Shown here one piece after another: positions 39,744 to 47,816 of a stretch of DNA of 51,840 nucleotides (the stretch's first letter is position 1; the number at the start of each line of letters is the position of its first letter). The notes under the pieces were generated by a model. It was given only the letters and a program-made list of their open reading frames with translations. It made no database searches and was not told the DNA's origin. The stretch covers positions 1 through 51,840 of the IMG/VR virus record IMGVR_UViG_3300038361_000101, one strand, 5' to 3'. Source of the stretch: a virus. Made by a program: the position numbers and the translations under genes.

Positions 39744-39773
39744 TTGACTTTTACATTAAAATGATTGTATTAT
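39744..39773 (+). promoter_or_regulatory. Sigma70-like promoter
   Basis: TTGACT 39744-39749, 18-bp spacer, TATTAT 39768-39773, in the 103-bp gap before the GTG-initiated gene at 39829. The rest of the gap is the probable 5' UTR; it has a strong GGGGAGGA ribosome binding site and no further structure was seen. Confidence 0.6.
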
Positions 39774-39828
39774 ATTAAAGCTTCAAGAGAAATCAGCGTT
39801 AAACTTATTTTCACGGGGAGGACAAACA

Positions 39829-40575
39829 GTGGCAAAGCTTCATGAATTACTGGCAGTAGAGTCTGACTTAGAGGGTACTTACAACCGTATCCTCAAAGAG
39901 ACTGAGGTAAACTTTACCAAACACCCTGATAGGTACTTCGGTGAGCATATTCGGGTGGAATTCTTTGATGAAAACGCACCTAAAGAAGCAGACCTACACA
40001 AAGAAATGGACGACACTGTGAAAAGTAAGTTGAAGTATTCACAGAAATCCATTATCAGGTATCTTGATGCAGTTCTTCAGAAAGAAAGAACCAATCAAGA
40101 TGCAAGGACTGATCTTGTGGTAGACGGAATTACCATTGCAAAAGATGTTCCTGCTACATTTCTTTTGGGTCTTGAAAGTAAACTCAAGAGAATCAGAGCC
40201 AGTTTGTTTGAGTCTATTCCTACACTTCAGCCTGGTATCAAGTGGGAAAAAGATTCTGAAATTGGTGACGATGTTTACCGCATGGTCAATCCTATTGAAA
40301 AATTTCGTACCAAAAAAGTTATGAAGAATCATGTTATCTCTGAAGCTACCAAAGAGCATCCTGCTCAAGTGAATGTTTACAATGAGGATGAAAAGGTAGC
40401 TAGAATAATTGGTGATAAATGGTGTGGTATGATTTCCTCAGCAGAAAAATCACAACTGTTGAGTAATATTGACAAACTGATTCGGGCAGTGAAGAAAGCT
40501 CGGCAGAAAGCCAATACTACTGAAGTGGTCAAAATGACAATCGGCAAAGAACTCTTTAAATTTATAACAGGTTAA
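39829..40575 (+). CDS. Conserved phage protein of unknown function, GTG start
   Basis: 248 residues starting at GTG 39829, with GGGGAGGA at 39815-39822. The MAKLHELLAVESDLEGTYNR start is characteristic of a broad family of uncharacterised phage and plasmid proteins. Mostly helical with an inserted beta region. It has its own promoter and is followed by the aberrant tRNA locus, so it is a monocistronic unit. Function unknown. Confidence 0.72.
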   Translation: MAKLHELLAVESDLEGTYNRILKETEVNFTKHPDRYFGEHIRVEFFDENAPKEADLHKEMDDTVKSKLKYSQKSIIRYLDAVLQKERTNQDARTDLVVDGITIAKDVPATFLLGLESKLKRIRASLFESIPTLQPGIKWEKDSEIGDDVYRMVNPIEKFRTKKVMKNHVISEATKEHPAQVNVYNEDEKVARIIGDKWCGMISSAEKSQLLSNIDKLIRAVKKARQKANTTEVVKMTIGKELFKFITG

Positions 40576-40583
40576 ACAGTTTT

Positions 40584-40645
40584 AGGACTCAGCTTCAGCT
40601 TCTGGCTTCAGCTTCAGTGATCGCAGCATCAGTGTTTTGAGTCCT
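40584..40645 (+). repeat. Stem-loop enclosing GCTTCAGCTTC direct repeats
   Basis: AGGACTCA (40584-40591) pairs with TGAGTCCT (40638-40645). The loop holds CAGCTTCAGCTTC and GGCTTCAGCTTC as imperfect direct repeats. No T-run follows. It lies between the gene ending at 40575 and the permuted tRNA, and could be a processing or terminator-like structure. Confidence 0.4.
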
Positions 40646-40694
40646 CAGCTTTAGACGAAAATATTCTTAGTAATCTGTAAATTGTGCAAACTTT

Positions 40695-40772
40695 ATTCTG
40701 GTCGTGGGTTCAAATCCCACCCCTGTCTCCAATAAAATTTATGGCAGGGTAGCTCAGTGGCAGAGCAAGAAT
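40695..40772 (+). tRNA. Apparent circularly permuted tRNA: 3' half precedes 5' half
   Basis: 3' half (40695-40731): ATTCT, variable GGTC, T-arm GTGGG-TTCAAAT-CCCAC (40704-40720), acceptor CCCTGTC 40721-40727, T, CCA. After 11 nt (40732-40742) the 5' half (40743-40772): acceptor GGCAGGG 40743-40749, TA, D-arm GCTC-AGTGGCA-GAGC 40752-40766, A, anticodon-stem strand AGAAT 40768-40772. Acceptor strands pair over 7 bp (one G-T) and anticodon-stem strands over 5 bp only if the halves belong to one molecule. The anticodon loop is split and no normal loop (T33, purine 37) could be reconstructed, so amino-acid identity is unknown. A recombination remnant is the main alternative. Confidence 0.5.
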
Positions 40773-40826
40773 GTATTAGACTGACATGGTTTACTAGAAT
40801 GAAAAGGATAATGCTAGTCAAAACTT

Positions 40827-40898
40827 TAATGTATAGCTCAGTTGGTAGAGCATATCCCTATAAAGGATAAGGTTGCAGGTTCGATTCCTGCTACAAAC
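40827..40898 (+). tRNA. tRNA-like gene with defective acceptor stem
   Basis: D-arm GCTC...GAGC (40836-40851), anticodon arm TATCC-CTATAAA-GGATA (40853-40869), T-arm GCAGG-TTCGATT-CCTGC (40875-40891) are perfect. The acceptor pairs only at positions 4-7 (TGTA with TACA); the outer three pairs mismatch, and no CCA is encoded. The loop gives anticodon ATA, which would read UAU (Tyr), an unusual A34 anticodon. It may be a pseudogene, or need 5' repair. Confidence 0.5.
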
Positions 40899-40903
40899 TT
40901 GAA

Positions 40904-40938
40904 GGTGTAGGGGACAGGATAGTCCCCTACACCATTTT
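40904..40938 (+). terminator. Rho-independent terminator after tRNA locus
   Basis: A perfect 12-bp stem, GGTGTAGGGGAC 40904-40915 with GTCCCCTACACC 40922-40933, loop AGGATA, then ATTTTC. It ends the transcript from the 39744 promoter through the tRNA locus. Confidence 0.75.
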
Positions 40939-40956
40939 CAAAAAAAGGAGAAAGAC

Positions 40957-41148
40957 ATGTTAGGTGCTAGAATAGTTAGATGTGAAATTACCAAAACCCT
41001 TCAGGACCCTCAATTTGAACCTATAAAAGTAACTATTGGATTTGAAGGTGAGATTGCAGATACAGATAACTACAGAGAAGAAATGGAAGAAATAAGAAAT
41101 TTATGTAGAGGGCAAGTAGAATTAGAACTAGCTGAATGGGTTGGTTAA
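40957..41148 (+). CDS. Small protein of unknown function
   Basis: 63 residues, AAAAGGAG upstream. Begins MLGARIVRCEITKTLQDPQF; a beta-rich first half and an acidic helix at the end. The last base of its stop overlaps the exonuclease ATG. No promoter was seen between the terminator and the gene. Confidence 0.6.
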   Translation: MLGARIVRCEITKTLQDPQFEPIKVTIGFEGEIADTDNYREEMEEIRNLCRGQVELELAEWVG

Positions 41149-42014
41149 TGAAACTTAACCCTATTTTAATTATTGATTCTCATGCCATTGCTCATACGGT
41201 TAAGTATGGATTGGTACATTTAACCCACAATGAACAGAGCGTGGGTATAATTTTAGGCTTTCTAAGGAAAATATATTCTTTAGCCAATAGGTTTGAAACG
41301 AATAAAATAGTTTTCACTTGGGATTCAAAAAGAAGAAAGAGAGCAAAGATTTATCCTGCGTATAAACAGAGTAGGGTTGATAACAAGAGTGAAGAAATGA
41401 AGGCTCTTGACCTTCTGGTGTACCCTCAGATAGATGATTTACGCTTCTCAGTAATACCTGAATTAGGATTTAAAAACAGTTTCATGCAATCTGGTCTAGA
41501 GGCTGATGATTTGATTGCTGTCATAGCTAGAATGCCTACAGATGAAGATAAAATAATCATATCTGGTGATCACGATCTATACCAATTATTATCTCCTACA
41601 GTTCATTTATTTAGTGCTGCTAAAAAAGCCAAAGTGTATACTGCTAAACATTTTGTGAAAGAATGGGGGGTTGAACCTAATGAATGGGGAATGGTCAAAC
41701 AAATTGCTGGTTGTACGACTGATAATGTTGAAGGCATTAGTAGAGTTGGGGAAAAGACCGCAATCAAATATCTAATTGGAGATTTAAAACATACTACTAA
41801 AGCTTATCAGGCAATCAAAGATGGTGAAGATATTATAAAAAGAAATGAAGTCCTTGTTAAACTACCATTTCCCTCAACAAAAGAGGTTACTTTAAATTGG
41901 GATGAGAAATTTACAATATTAAATTTCTTGCGTGTCACTGAAAAGTATGGTTTAAATTCTATGCAAACTGAAAAAAACATAGATAATTGGTCAACCCTAT
42001 TTAATATGAGATAA
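41148..42014 (+). CDS. 5'-3' exonuclease/flap endonuclease
   Basis: 288 residues from ATG 41148, preferred over the in-frame ATG at 41136 because of the TAATG junction. ILIIDSHAIAHTV near 6-18, FTWDSKRRKRAKIYPAYKQS near 59-78, GLEADDLIAVIA near 118-129 and SGDHDLYQLL near 140-149 are the acidic metal-binding motifs, and the AGCTTDNVEG segment with ISRVGEKTA is the H3TH region. It matches phage T5 D15/T4 RNase H-type enzymes that remove RNA primers and flaps. Processing with the phage ligase is likely. Confidence 0.92.
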   Translation: MKLNPILIIDSHAIAHTVKYGLVHLTHNEQSVGIILGFLRKIYSLANRFETNKIVFTWDSKRRKRAKIYPAYKQSRVDNKSEEMKALDLLVYPQIDDLRFSVIPELGFKNSFMQSGLEADDLIAVIARMPTDEDKIIISGDHDLYQLLSPTVHLFSAAKKAKVYTAKHFVKEWGVEPNEWGMVKQIAGCTTDNVEGISRVGEKTAIKYLIGDLKHTTKAYQAIKDGEDIIKRNEVLVKLPFPSTKEVTLNWDEKFTILNFLRVTEKYGLNSMQTEKNIDNWSTLFNMR

Positions 42015-42025
42015 GGAGAAGAAAA

Positions 42026-42463
42026 ATGTTGCAGCAATTTGAGCAGATTCCAGACAAAGAAAAAGCTAGGAAACTCTCTGCATTGTACGAGATTAAAGAA
42101 GCAAAAAAACTTGCCCAAAAACTTCTGAGGGAAAAACTCGATCTGAATTACCGATACATAGAAATGTGGTCAAAGGCTGGTGTTGCGTCAATTTCTTTTG
42201 GTTGGAAAGCTTCTGGTAATATGATAACTTATGCTGTGGCTCTGCAAAGTAATAAAGATAACTTCAGTAGGAAGAAAGCAAGGATCATTATTAATGAAAG
42301 GTTTGCAAAGGATGAAGTGCAAATGTTCACGTTCTGGTCAGAAAATACTATTAAAGATATGGGAGGTATTCTAGCTTCTCACTATAATTCACTCAGAGAA
42401 ATTCAAGGCGTAAAAAATGTACCAAAATATTTGAGAAGAATTGATATAGAATTGGGATGGTAA
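42026..42463 (+). CDS. Protein of unknown function between exonuclease and QueD
   Basis: 145 residues with a helical, basic N-terminal half (KAQKLLREKLDLNYRYIEMW-like) and a mixed second half. AAGGAG precedes the ATG. Not recognised. Confidence 0.58.
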   Translation: MLQQFEQIPDKEKARKLSALYEIKEAKKLAQKLLREKLDLNYRYIEMWSKAGVASISFGWKASGNMITYAVALQSNKDNFSRKKARIIINERFAKDEVQMFTFWSENTIKDMGGILASHYNSLREIQGVKNVPKYLRRIDIELGW

Positions 42464-42473
42464 GGAGGATATC

Positions 42474-42872
42474 ATGAACATATACGGTGAAGAATTATCA
42501 GTAGTAAAGATTTTTGATTTTTGTTATGCACATCATTTACCAGAATACCAAGGAAAATGTGCTAATATTCACGGACATAATTGCCAACTACACGTAGAAG
42601 TAAATACAAACATTAAACCAAAATGTGCATATGAAGGAATGATCATTGATTTCAACGAATTAAAAGAAATTATTAACAAGGAAATCATTGATGAACTTGA
42701 CCACAAATATTTGAATGAAGATGTAGCTCATTTTAAAAACATTAATCCAACGGCAGAAAATATGGTCATATGGATTGTAAGTAAACTGGAACCTATTTTT
42801 GGTAATGGTTTAGCAAGAGTTCGTTTTTACGAAACCCCTACCTCTTATGCTGAATGGGTGAATTACGAATAA
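42474..42872 (+). CDS. queD: 6-carboxytetrahydropterin synthase (QueD)
   Basis: 132 residues. FDFCYAHHLPEY, then CANIHGHNC with the zinc histidines and the catalytic cysteine, LDHKYLN, and FYETPTSYAEW near the end are all typical of QueD/PTPS. It makes 6-carboxytetrahydropterin from the FolE product, supplying QueE. It is 15 kb away from the rest of the deazaguanine genes, between the exonuclease and the nuclease genes. Confidence 0.93.
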   Translation: MNIYGEELSVVKIFDFCYAHHLPEYQGKCANIHGHNCQLHVEVNTNIKPKCAYEGMIIDFNELKEIINKEIIDELDHKYLNEDVAHFKNINPTAENMVIWIVSKLEPIFGNGLARVRFYETPTSYAEWVNYE

Positions 42873-43450
42873 TGGAAAATTCATTCTTAACATACTTTAA
42901 CACTAGTGGCGCTTATATAGAAACTGTACATTTCACTACTAAAAAGACTTCTATAAAAGCAATTATTACTGAGATTAGGACTTTACGTGATACAGGTAAA
43001 CTTCCAGGGTGTAAAAGAAAAAATGTAGATATAGTGATTGAATGGAATAATGATTTCCATTTAGTTAAATTTAAGAAAAGAATTACTGTTGCATCTGCAA
43101 AGGGTAAAGGTAGACGGTTACAGCACTGGACAGCACAAAAAATATCTGAACTACTAGGTCTGCCTTGGGGGTATGACGAAGTAATTTCCCCAAGAGAAAT
43201 GGGTCAAGCGGGTACAGATATACGTCTGGTTGCTGATGCAAAGGACCTATTTCCATGGTCTATTGAATGTAAAAATACAGAATCATGGGGTGTGCCAAGT
43301 TTTATTAAACAAGCAAAGGATAATCAATTACCTGGAACAGATTGGTTAGTCGTTATGACAAAGAACCATCATGAAAACATTGTTGTATTGGATGCAGAGG
43401 TTTTTTTTGATATTTTAAGATTAATGAAAGGGAGTAAAAAAGGCAGATAA
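42872..43450 (+). CDS. Probable Holliday-junction resolvase or PD-(D/E)xK nuclease
   Basis: 192 residues from ATG 42872 (TAATG with QueD). The C-terminal part GKGRRLQHWTAQKISELLGL and MGQAGTDIRLVADAKDLFPW, then SIECKNTESW, is a PD-(D/E)xK core: GTDIR aspartate followed by E-C-K. Such nucleases in phage replication clusters resolve or trim branched DNA. RecU/Hjc-like function is inferred from the motif and neighbours. Confidence 0.68.
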   Translation: MENSFLTYFNTSGAYIETVHFTTKKTSIKAIITEIRTLRDTGKLPGCKRKNVDIVIEWNNDFHLVKFKKRITVASAKGKGRRLQHWTAQKISELLGLPWGYDEVISPREMGQAGTDIRLVADAKDLFPWSIECKNTESWGVPSFIKQAKDNQLPGTDWLVVMTKNHHENIVVLDAEVFFDILRLMKGSKKGR

Positions 43451-43740
43451 TGTACGCTGTTAAAATAACTTACTTCTTAGAAAATGGAAGATATTTTACA
43501 GAGGGTACATACGCTACAGAGAAACATCAACTCTCTTTAATCTGGAAAGAAATAGAAGAAAAAATCATAACCAATGAAAACAGACCTGGATTTCGTCTTT
43601 ATAAAGGGAAACTTTTTCATGCTCTAGTAGAAGTTCCAAACCACGAATACAACCGTCCGTATCTAATCGCAAATGTCTCCAGACTTTATAAAAGAATTCA
43701 ACCAGAGAGGATAAAACCATGGATACCACCAAAAATATAA
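43450..43740 (+). CDS. Small protein of unknown function
   Basis: 96 residues, overlapping the nuclease stop. The beta-rich sequence MYAVKITYFLENGRYFTEGT is unlike known motifs. It overlaps the next gene by 22 bases. Confidence 0.58.
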   Translation: MYAVKITYFLENGRYFTEGTYATEKHQLSLIWKEIEEKIITNENRPGFRLYKGKLFHALVEVPNHEYNRPYLIANVSRLYKRIQPERIKPWIPPKI

Positions 43741-44375
43741 GTAGTTGGAAATTATTTTTATTTTTCTCTTACGGGTTTATATTCTGTGCTATTATTTCTT
43801 ATATCCTAATGTTTAAAACCATTGATAGTAAAGCAACCATAGAAACAACCCCTGCAATCAAACAGATCAATGAATTGGTTCTAATAGAAAGCGCATTGAA
43901 AAAATTGAAACCTGAATTAGATGAAATAGTATTAGAGGAGATTTTAACTTACACTCAAAAATATGCCAAAGAATATAATTTACCATTGACATTAGTATTA
44001 GCTATTATGAACAGGGAGTCAGGTTTTAACCCTTTAGCAATTTCTTCAAAGGGCGCCAAAGGTCTTATGCAGATTATGGTAAAAGTGCATGAGGACAAAT
44101 TGAAGAAATTAAAGATTAATGGTTATCAAGCAATGCATATTGGAAATAATATTCAATTAGGATGTATGATATTAAGGGAGTACTATAATCAAACAAAGGA
44201 GATAAAAAAGGCTTTAAAGAAGTACGTTGGTGGGGTTCAAGCAGGGTACTATACAGATATCCTGACTTGGTATGTTACAATTAACACAATGATTTTAGAA
44301 AAGGAGAACAATGGCAAAGGAAAAGAAACAATTGAGCAACAAGGAATTCAGCAAACAGGACGAACCGTTCAATGA
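43719..44375 (+). CDS. Membrane-anchored lytic transglycosylase (SLT)
   Basis: 218 residues. An N-terminal transmembrane anchor (about 8-30) is followed by the SLT domain: LAIMNRESGFNPLAISSKGA near 88-107 holds the catalytic glutamate, and GLMQIM near 109-114 the GxMQ motif. It cleaves peptidoglycan glycan strands, and could act in cell lysis or local wall opening. It is the only wall hydrolase on the plus strand. Its C-terminus runs 65 bp into the next gene in another frame. Confidence 0.85.
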   Translation: MDTTKNISSWKLFLFFSYGFIFCAIISYILMFKTIDSKATIETTPAIKQINELVLIESALKKLKPELDEIVLEEILTYTQKYAKEYNLPLTLVLAIMNRESGFNPLAISSKGAKGLMQIMVKVHEDKLKKLKINGYQAMHIGNNIQLGCMILREYYNQTKEIKKALKKYVGGVQAGYYTDILTWYVTINTMILEKENNGKGKETIEQQGIQQTGRTVQ

Positions 44376-44505
44376 TGCATGTGAAAAAGTAAGAGAATTT
44401 CCAAGGTACGGTGAGTTTGCTGCAACTAAGAGACAAGCATCTAAATATCGAATGGGAAAAGGTATGGCATACAAGGTTGCTAATGGAAAAATTAAGCAAA
44501 GGTAA
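44311..44505 (+). CDS. Small basic protein of unknown function
   Basis: 64 residues, strong AAAAGGAG, start within the SLT gene. Lys/Arg-rich; the KVREFPRYGEFAATKRQASK region is a possible HTH or nucleic-acid-binding element. It overlaps the next gene by 23 bases. Confidence 0.58.
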   Translation: MAKEKKQLSNKEFSKQDEPFNDACEKVREFPRYGEFAATKRQASKYRMGKGMAYKVANGKIKQR

Positions 44506-45601
44506 AATTAAAAAGATTGTATTAGCAAACTTTCAGGGTCACATAGATTCTGAGTTAGAATTTCATCCAAACATTACAGCAATAGTAGGTGAATCTGATG
44601 CTGGTAAATCATCTATTCTACGTTCTATCAAGTGGATAATGACAAACAGACCGTTAGGTAATGCATATTTTAATCTATCTGCTGGACCAGACGACCCGTA
44701 TAGCTCAACTATTGAATTTGATGATGGACAAAAAATTACTTTAGGGAGATTCGTAAGACAAGCAAAATATGTTATAGATGGGGAAAGTCTGAAAAAATAT
44801 GGTGCATCTGTTCCATGGGCACTTACTAATGCTCTATCTTTGAATGATATTAATCTTCAAAGTCAACATGATCCGTACTTTCTCCTTCAAGATACTCCTG
44901 GTAATGTAGCTAAGAAATTGAATGAGTTAGTGAATTTAGACATCATAGATTTTGTCCTCAAGAATGTTAATTCTGATATAAGAACTGCTACTAAAGAAGT
45001 TACCAATAATAAAGAGAAAGTGAATGGAACAAAAGAAGCTATCAAAGTTTTCAAACGATTGGATTCTGTGGAGAAATTAGTAGAGAAACTGGAAAAGGAT
45101 GTAGAAAACGCTGATACAGAAAGATTAATCCTTGATAGTTTACAATCAACTTATAATTCTATAATGGTGAACAAGGATGAAGTGAAAACCATAACAGAAT
45201 GGTTGACTGTGGAAAAACCTGTAGAGAAAATATCCATAGAAATAGAGTTACGTGACTCTTTAATAACAGAAAAACAGAAATTGACTACCACTGTAGAAAC
45301 CATAAAGTCCTTGAAAGAAAAAAAGGAAAAATGTGATATCCTAATTACTTTTGAATCCAAAACTGAAAAAGTATTAAAAGAAATAAATAAGCTCACACAA
45401 GCATATACAGAAATAAATGAGGTAACGACCTTAGTTAGCAACTTAACTACCAACCTCGAAGGGCTCAGCACCCTTGACGATGAAATCAAAGAAAGAAAAC
45501 AAACCTTAATTGACCTTTTACTATCTGCAAAGATATGTCCTTTCTGTGGATGCGAAACCACAAAAGAAGATATAAAGAAACATGTGGAGAAAATGGTATG
45601 A
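44483..45601 (+). CDS. Rad50/SbcC N-terminal half ending in zinc hook
   Basis: 372 residues from ATG 44483. IVGESDAGKSS at 35-44 is Walker A of the SMC/Rad50 family, and NLQSQHDPYFLLQ near 135 is the Q-loop region. The coiled coil occupies about 170-345, and CPFC at 352-355 is the zinc hook at the very C-terminus. The C-terminal ATPase half is a separate gene at 46766. With Mre11 it forms the MR (gp46/gp47-like) nuclease complex. Confidence 0.88.
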   Translation: MEKLSKGKIKKIVLANFQGHIDSELEFHPNITAIVGESDAGKSSILRSIKWIMTNRPLGNAYFNLSAGPDDPYSSTIEFDDGQKITLGRFVRQAKYVIDGESLKKYGASVPWALTNALSLNDINLQSQHDPYFLLQDTPGNVAKKLNELVNLDIIDFVLKNVNSDIRTATKEVTNNKEKVNGTKEAIKVFKRLDSVEKLVEKLEKDVENADTERLILDSLQSTYNSIMVNKDEVKTITEWLTVEKPVEKISIEIELRDSLITEKQKLTTTVETIKSLKEKKEKCDILITFESKTEKVLKEINKLTQAYTEINEVTTLVSNLTTNLEGLSTLDDEIKERKQTLIDLLLSAKICPFCGCETTKEDIKKHVEKMV

Positions 45602-46533
45602 GTAAAATTCTAATATCTGGGGACTGGCATATACGTGCAATCAATCCATTGAATAGAATTGGGGAATATAAAAAACAACAATTTGATAAAATAAAATGGA
45701 TATTAGACTTAGCAGAGAAAGAAAAGTGTGTTGCTATTATTCAACCTGGAGACTTCTTTGATAATAGAAAGATGCCAGAAGATATAAAAGTAAGATACAT
45801 TGAACTATTCAAAAGATTTGATACTCCAATTTTAACAATCTATGGTCAACATGATCTTAGATACCATAAAAATAAAAGAAACACTGCTATGGCAGTGTTA
45901 GAATCTTCCGGTGTGATTACAATTCTAAATGAAGACGCAATGGAAATAGACGATGGGGTCCATATCTATGGTGCTTCATGGGAAGAAAAATTTCCTGAAG
46001 TGGTAGACACAGAAGCTTTAAACATTCTAGTGCTACATAAAATGGTGATCGAGGATGAACCTTTATGGCCAGGTCAAAAATCTTTCACAAGAAAGAACGT
46101 CCTATTAAGAAAAGAAACTGACTTTGATATATTCTGTTGCGGGGATAATCATAATACTTTCTACCATAATGAAGATGATGAAAAACTATTCTTCAACATG
46201 GGATCTTTGATGCGCTCTAACATAGCTCAAGTGGATCATAAGCCTACTATCGCTTTATACGATTATGAAAATGGTGAAACTGAAATAATAGAAGTACCAA
46301 TCCTACCAGCAACAGAAGTTTTAAAGATTGAAGATGTGGAAAATTTGAAAAGACAAGACAGTGCTTTCACTGCCTTTGCAGAATTATTAGATTCTGATAC
46401 CAAAGAAATAGGAATTAATTTTGAACAGAATGTCAAACAATTATCTGTAGAAGCAAAATTGAAAACAGTGGAAGAAGATTCAATTAACCAATACATAGGT
46501 GAATACTATGAAGAGAAGGAGGCTAATTTATGA
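45598..46533 (+). CDS. Mre11/SbcD-type nuclease (gp47-like)
   Basis: 311 residues from ATG 45598 (ATGA with the Rad50 N-half). Metallophosphoesterase motifs are ISGDWHIR near 6-13, QPGDFFDNR near 48-56, IYGQHDLRYH near 79-88, and GDNHN near 170-175. It degrades DNA ends in the MR complex. Lying between the two halves of Rad50 suggests the whole complex is co-translated. Confidence 0.9.
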   Translation: MSKILISGDWHIRAINPLNRIGEYKKQQFDKIKWILDLAEKEKCVAIIQPGDFFDNRKMPEDIKVRYIELFKRFDTPILTIYGQHDLRYHKNKRNTAMAVLESSGVITILNEDAMEIDDGVHIYGASWEEKFPEVVDTEALNILVLHKMVIEDEPLWPGQKSFTRKNVLLRKETDFDIFCCGDNHNTFYHNEDDEKLFFNMGSLMRSNIAQVDHKPTIALYDYENGETEIIEVPILPATEVLKIEDVENLKRQDSAFTAFAELLDSDTKEIGINFEQNVKQLSVEAKLKTVEEDSINQYIGEYYEEKEANL

Positions 46534-46772
46534 ACATAGAAGTTATTTTAAGACAGGTGAGTGAAATAAAAGAAGCTATTGAAGAAGCCAAGCAAGACAG
46601 ATCAGAACTGAAAGGTGCTATCAATGAACAGATGAAAGGATTAGCGCAGTATAAAATCAAGTCTCTACCTGAAGCAGCAAAGTTAATCAATAAAAAGAAA
46701 TTGGAAATTGTGAAGATAGAAAAAAATGTATCTAAACTTTTCACTAAACTACAGGAAGAATACGAATGGTAA
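46530..46772 (+). CDS. Small coiled-coil protein between Mre11 and Rad50 C-half
   Basis: 80 residues, nearly entirely helical with heptad-like spacing (VILRQVSEIKEAIEEAKQDR onward). It overlaps Mre11 by 4 and the Rad50 C-half by 7 bases. It may be a detached piece of the Rad50 C-terminal coil, restoring coil length lost from the short C-half. Confidence 0.6.
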   Translation: MNIEVILRQVSEIKEAIEEAKQDRSELKGAINEQMKGLAQYKIKSLPEAAKLINKKKLEIVKIEKNVSKLFTKLQEEYEW

Positions 46773-47386
46773 ATAGCGTAACCCCACAGCTAAGAAAAGC
46801 TAGGGAAAAATTAGATGAAGAACTAGCTGAAAGAGACTTCCTCAAAAAGAGATTGAAGGAAGAGGAGGTTCATCTCAGAGAAGTAAAAAAGAAAGAGGAA
46901 TCTTTTAAAAAAATAAGGGTTGTCTTTCAAAAAGCTGCCACCATGACACAAAAGCAAATTGAATTTCACATATCCAATATTGTGAGTACAGCTTTAGCTG
47001 CAATATGGGATGATCCTTATAAATTTGAATTAGAGTTTGTTCCTAAAAGGGGTAAAACAGAAGCTAACTTGTGGTTTGTAAGGGATGAAAATAAAATGCA
47101 CCCTATGGATAATGCTGGCGGTGGTGCTATAGATGTGGCTTCAATGGCACTGAGAATTGCAGCATGGAGTTTAAACAAAAATACCCGTCCCATTATTATT
47201 CTTGATGAACCATTCAAGAATCTATCTGCTGGACTACAACCGGCTGCTTCTGATATGTTGAAAATGCTCAGTGAAAAATTAGGATTACAAATAATAATGG
47301 TTAGTCATATTCAAGAATTAACTGATCAGGCTGATAAGCAAATAGTAGTAAAGAGGGTAAACGGCATTTCTGTTATTGGAGAATAA
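46766..47386 (+). CDS. Rad50/SbcC C-terminal ATPase half
   Basis: 206 residues. A short coiled coil (about 10-60) leads into GGGAIDVASMALR near 118-130, the ABC signature region, and PIIILDEPF near 142-150, Walker B with the catalytic glutamate, then a MVSH switch. It complements the N-terminal half at 44483. Rad50 is usually one chain of this gene plus the N-half joined by a coil with a zinc hook; here the chain is cut just after the hook. Confidence 0.88.
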   Translation: MVNSVTPQLRKAREKLDEELAERDFLKKRLKEEEVHLREVKKKEESFKKIRVVFQKAATMTQKQIEFHISNIVSTALAAIWDDPYKFELEFVPKRGKTEANLWFVRDENKMHPMDNAGGGAIDVASMALRIAAWSLNKNTRPIIILDEPFKNLSAGLQPAASDMLKMLSEKLGLQIIMVSHIQELTDQADKQIVVKRVNGISVIGE

Positions 47387-47387
47387 A

Positions 47388-47759
47388 ATGTTTATGATAA
47401 TAATATGTATACTTATAGGAATATGTGTAAGTCTCTTGATTTGGGGTATTCTTGTAATTCATAAAAAAGAAAAAGAATTACGAGAATCAATGGATCATAA
47501 CTATATTATAACACCAAATCCAGAACCAGAAAGCAGGGTGATTGATCCTATAATTGTTGAGGCTGTGAAACACTATGTACGACAAAAAGGTATAGAGCAT
47601 GATTTTGGAGAGAAAATAACAGCACACGATGAAGAATGGAAATCAGTATTTCACACTCGGAGTGGTTATCATATTGCTGCACGAATTGGGGATACGCTGC
47701 CGTGTCAATTATTTGTCGTGAAAGAAGATAAGAATGAAGAGGTACAATCGAAAGAATAG
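47388..47759 (+). CDS. Single-pass membrane protein of unknown function
   Basis: 123 residues from ATG 47388. Residues 2-23 form a transmembrane segment and the rest is soluble, with a DFGEKITAHDEEWKSVFHTR region. It is the last plus-strand gene of the block before the switch of coding strand. Ribosome binding site TGGAG. Confidence 0.62.
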   Translation: MFMIIICILIGICVSLLIWGILVIHKKEKELRESMDHNYIITPNPEPESRVIDPIIVEAVKHYVRQKGIEHDFGEKITAHDEEWKSVFHTRSGYHIAARIGDTLPCQLFVVKEDKNEEVQSKE

Positions 47760-47765
47760 TTGAGA

Positions 47766-47806
47766 GTGCGTCCATAGTTTGCATTGCTAAGAGGCATCGG
47801 ACGCAC
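47766..47806. terminator. Stem-loop at convergent gene junction
   Basis: GTGCGTCC (47766-47773) pairs with GGACGCAC (47799-47806), an 8-bp stem with a 25-nt loop, between the plus-strand end (47759) and the first minus-strand stop (47817). It is in position for a bidirectional terminator, though U-runs are weak on both sides. Confidence 0.55.
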
Positions 47807-47816
47807 CCCTTTATGG

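Noticed and set aside
45151-45561. Minus-strand ORF within the Rad50 N-half
   Set aside because: Antisense of the coding helix with hydrophobic low-complexity translation; no ribosome binding site; the plus frame is clearly Rad50.
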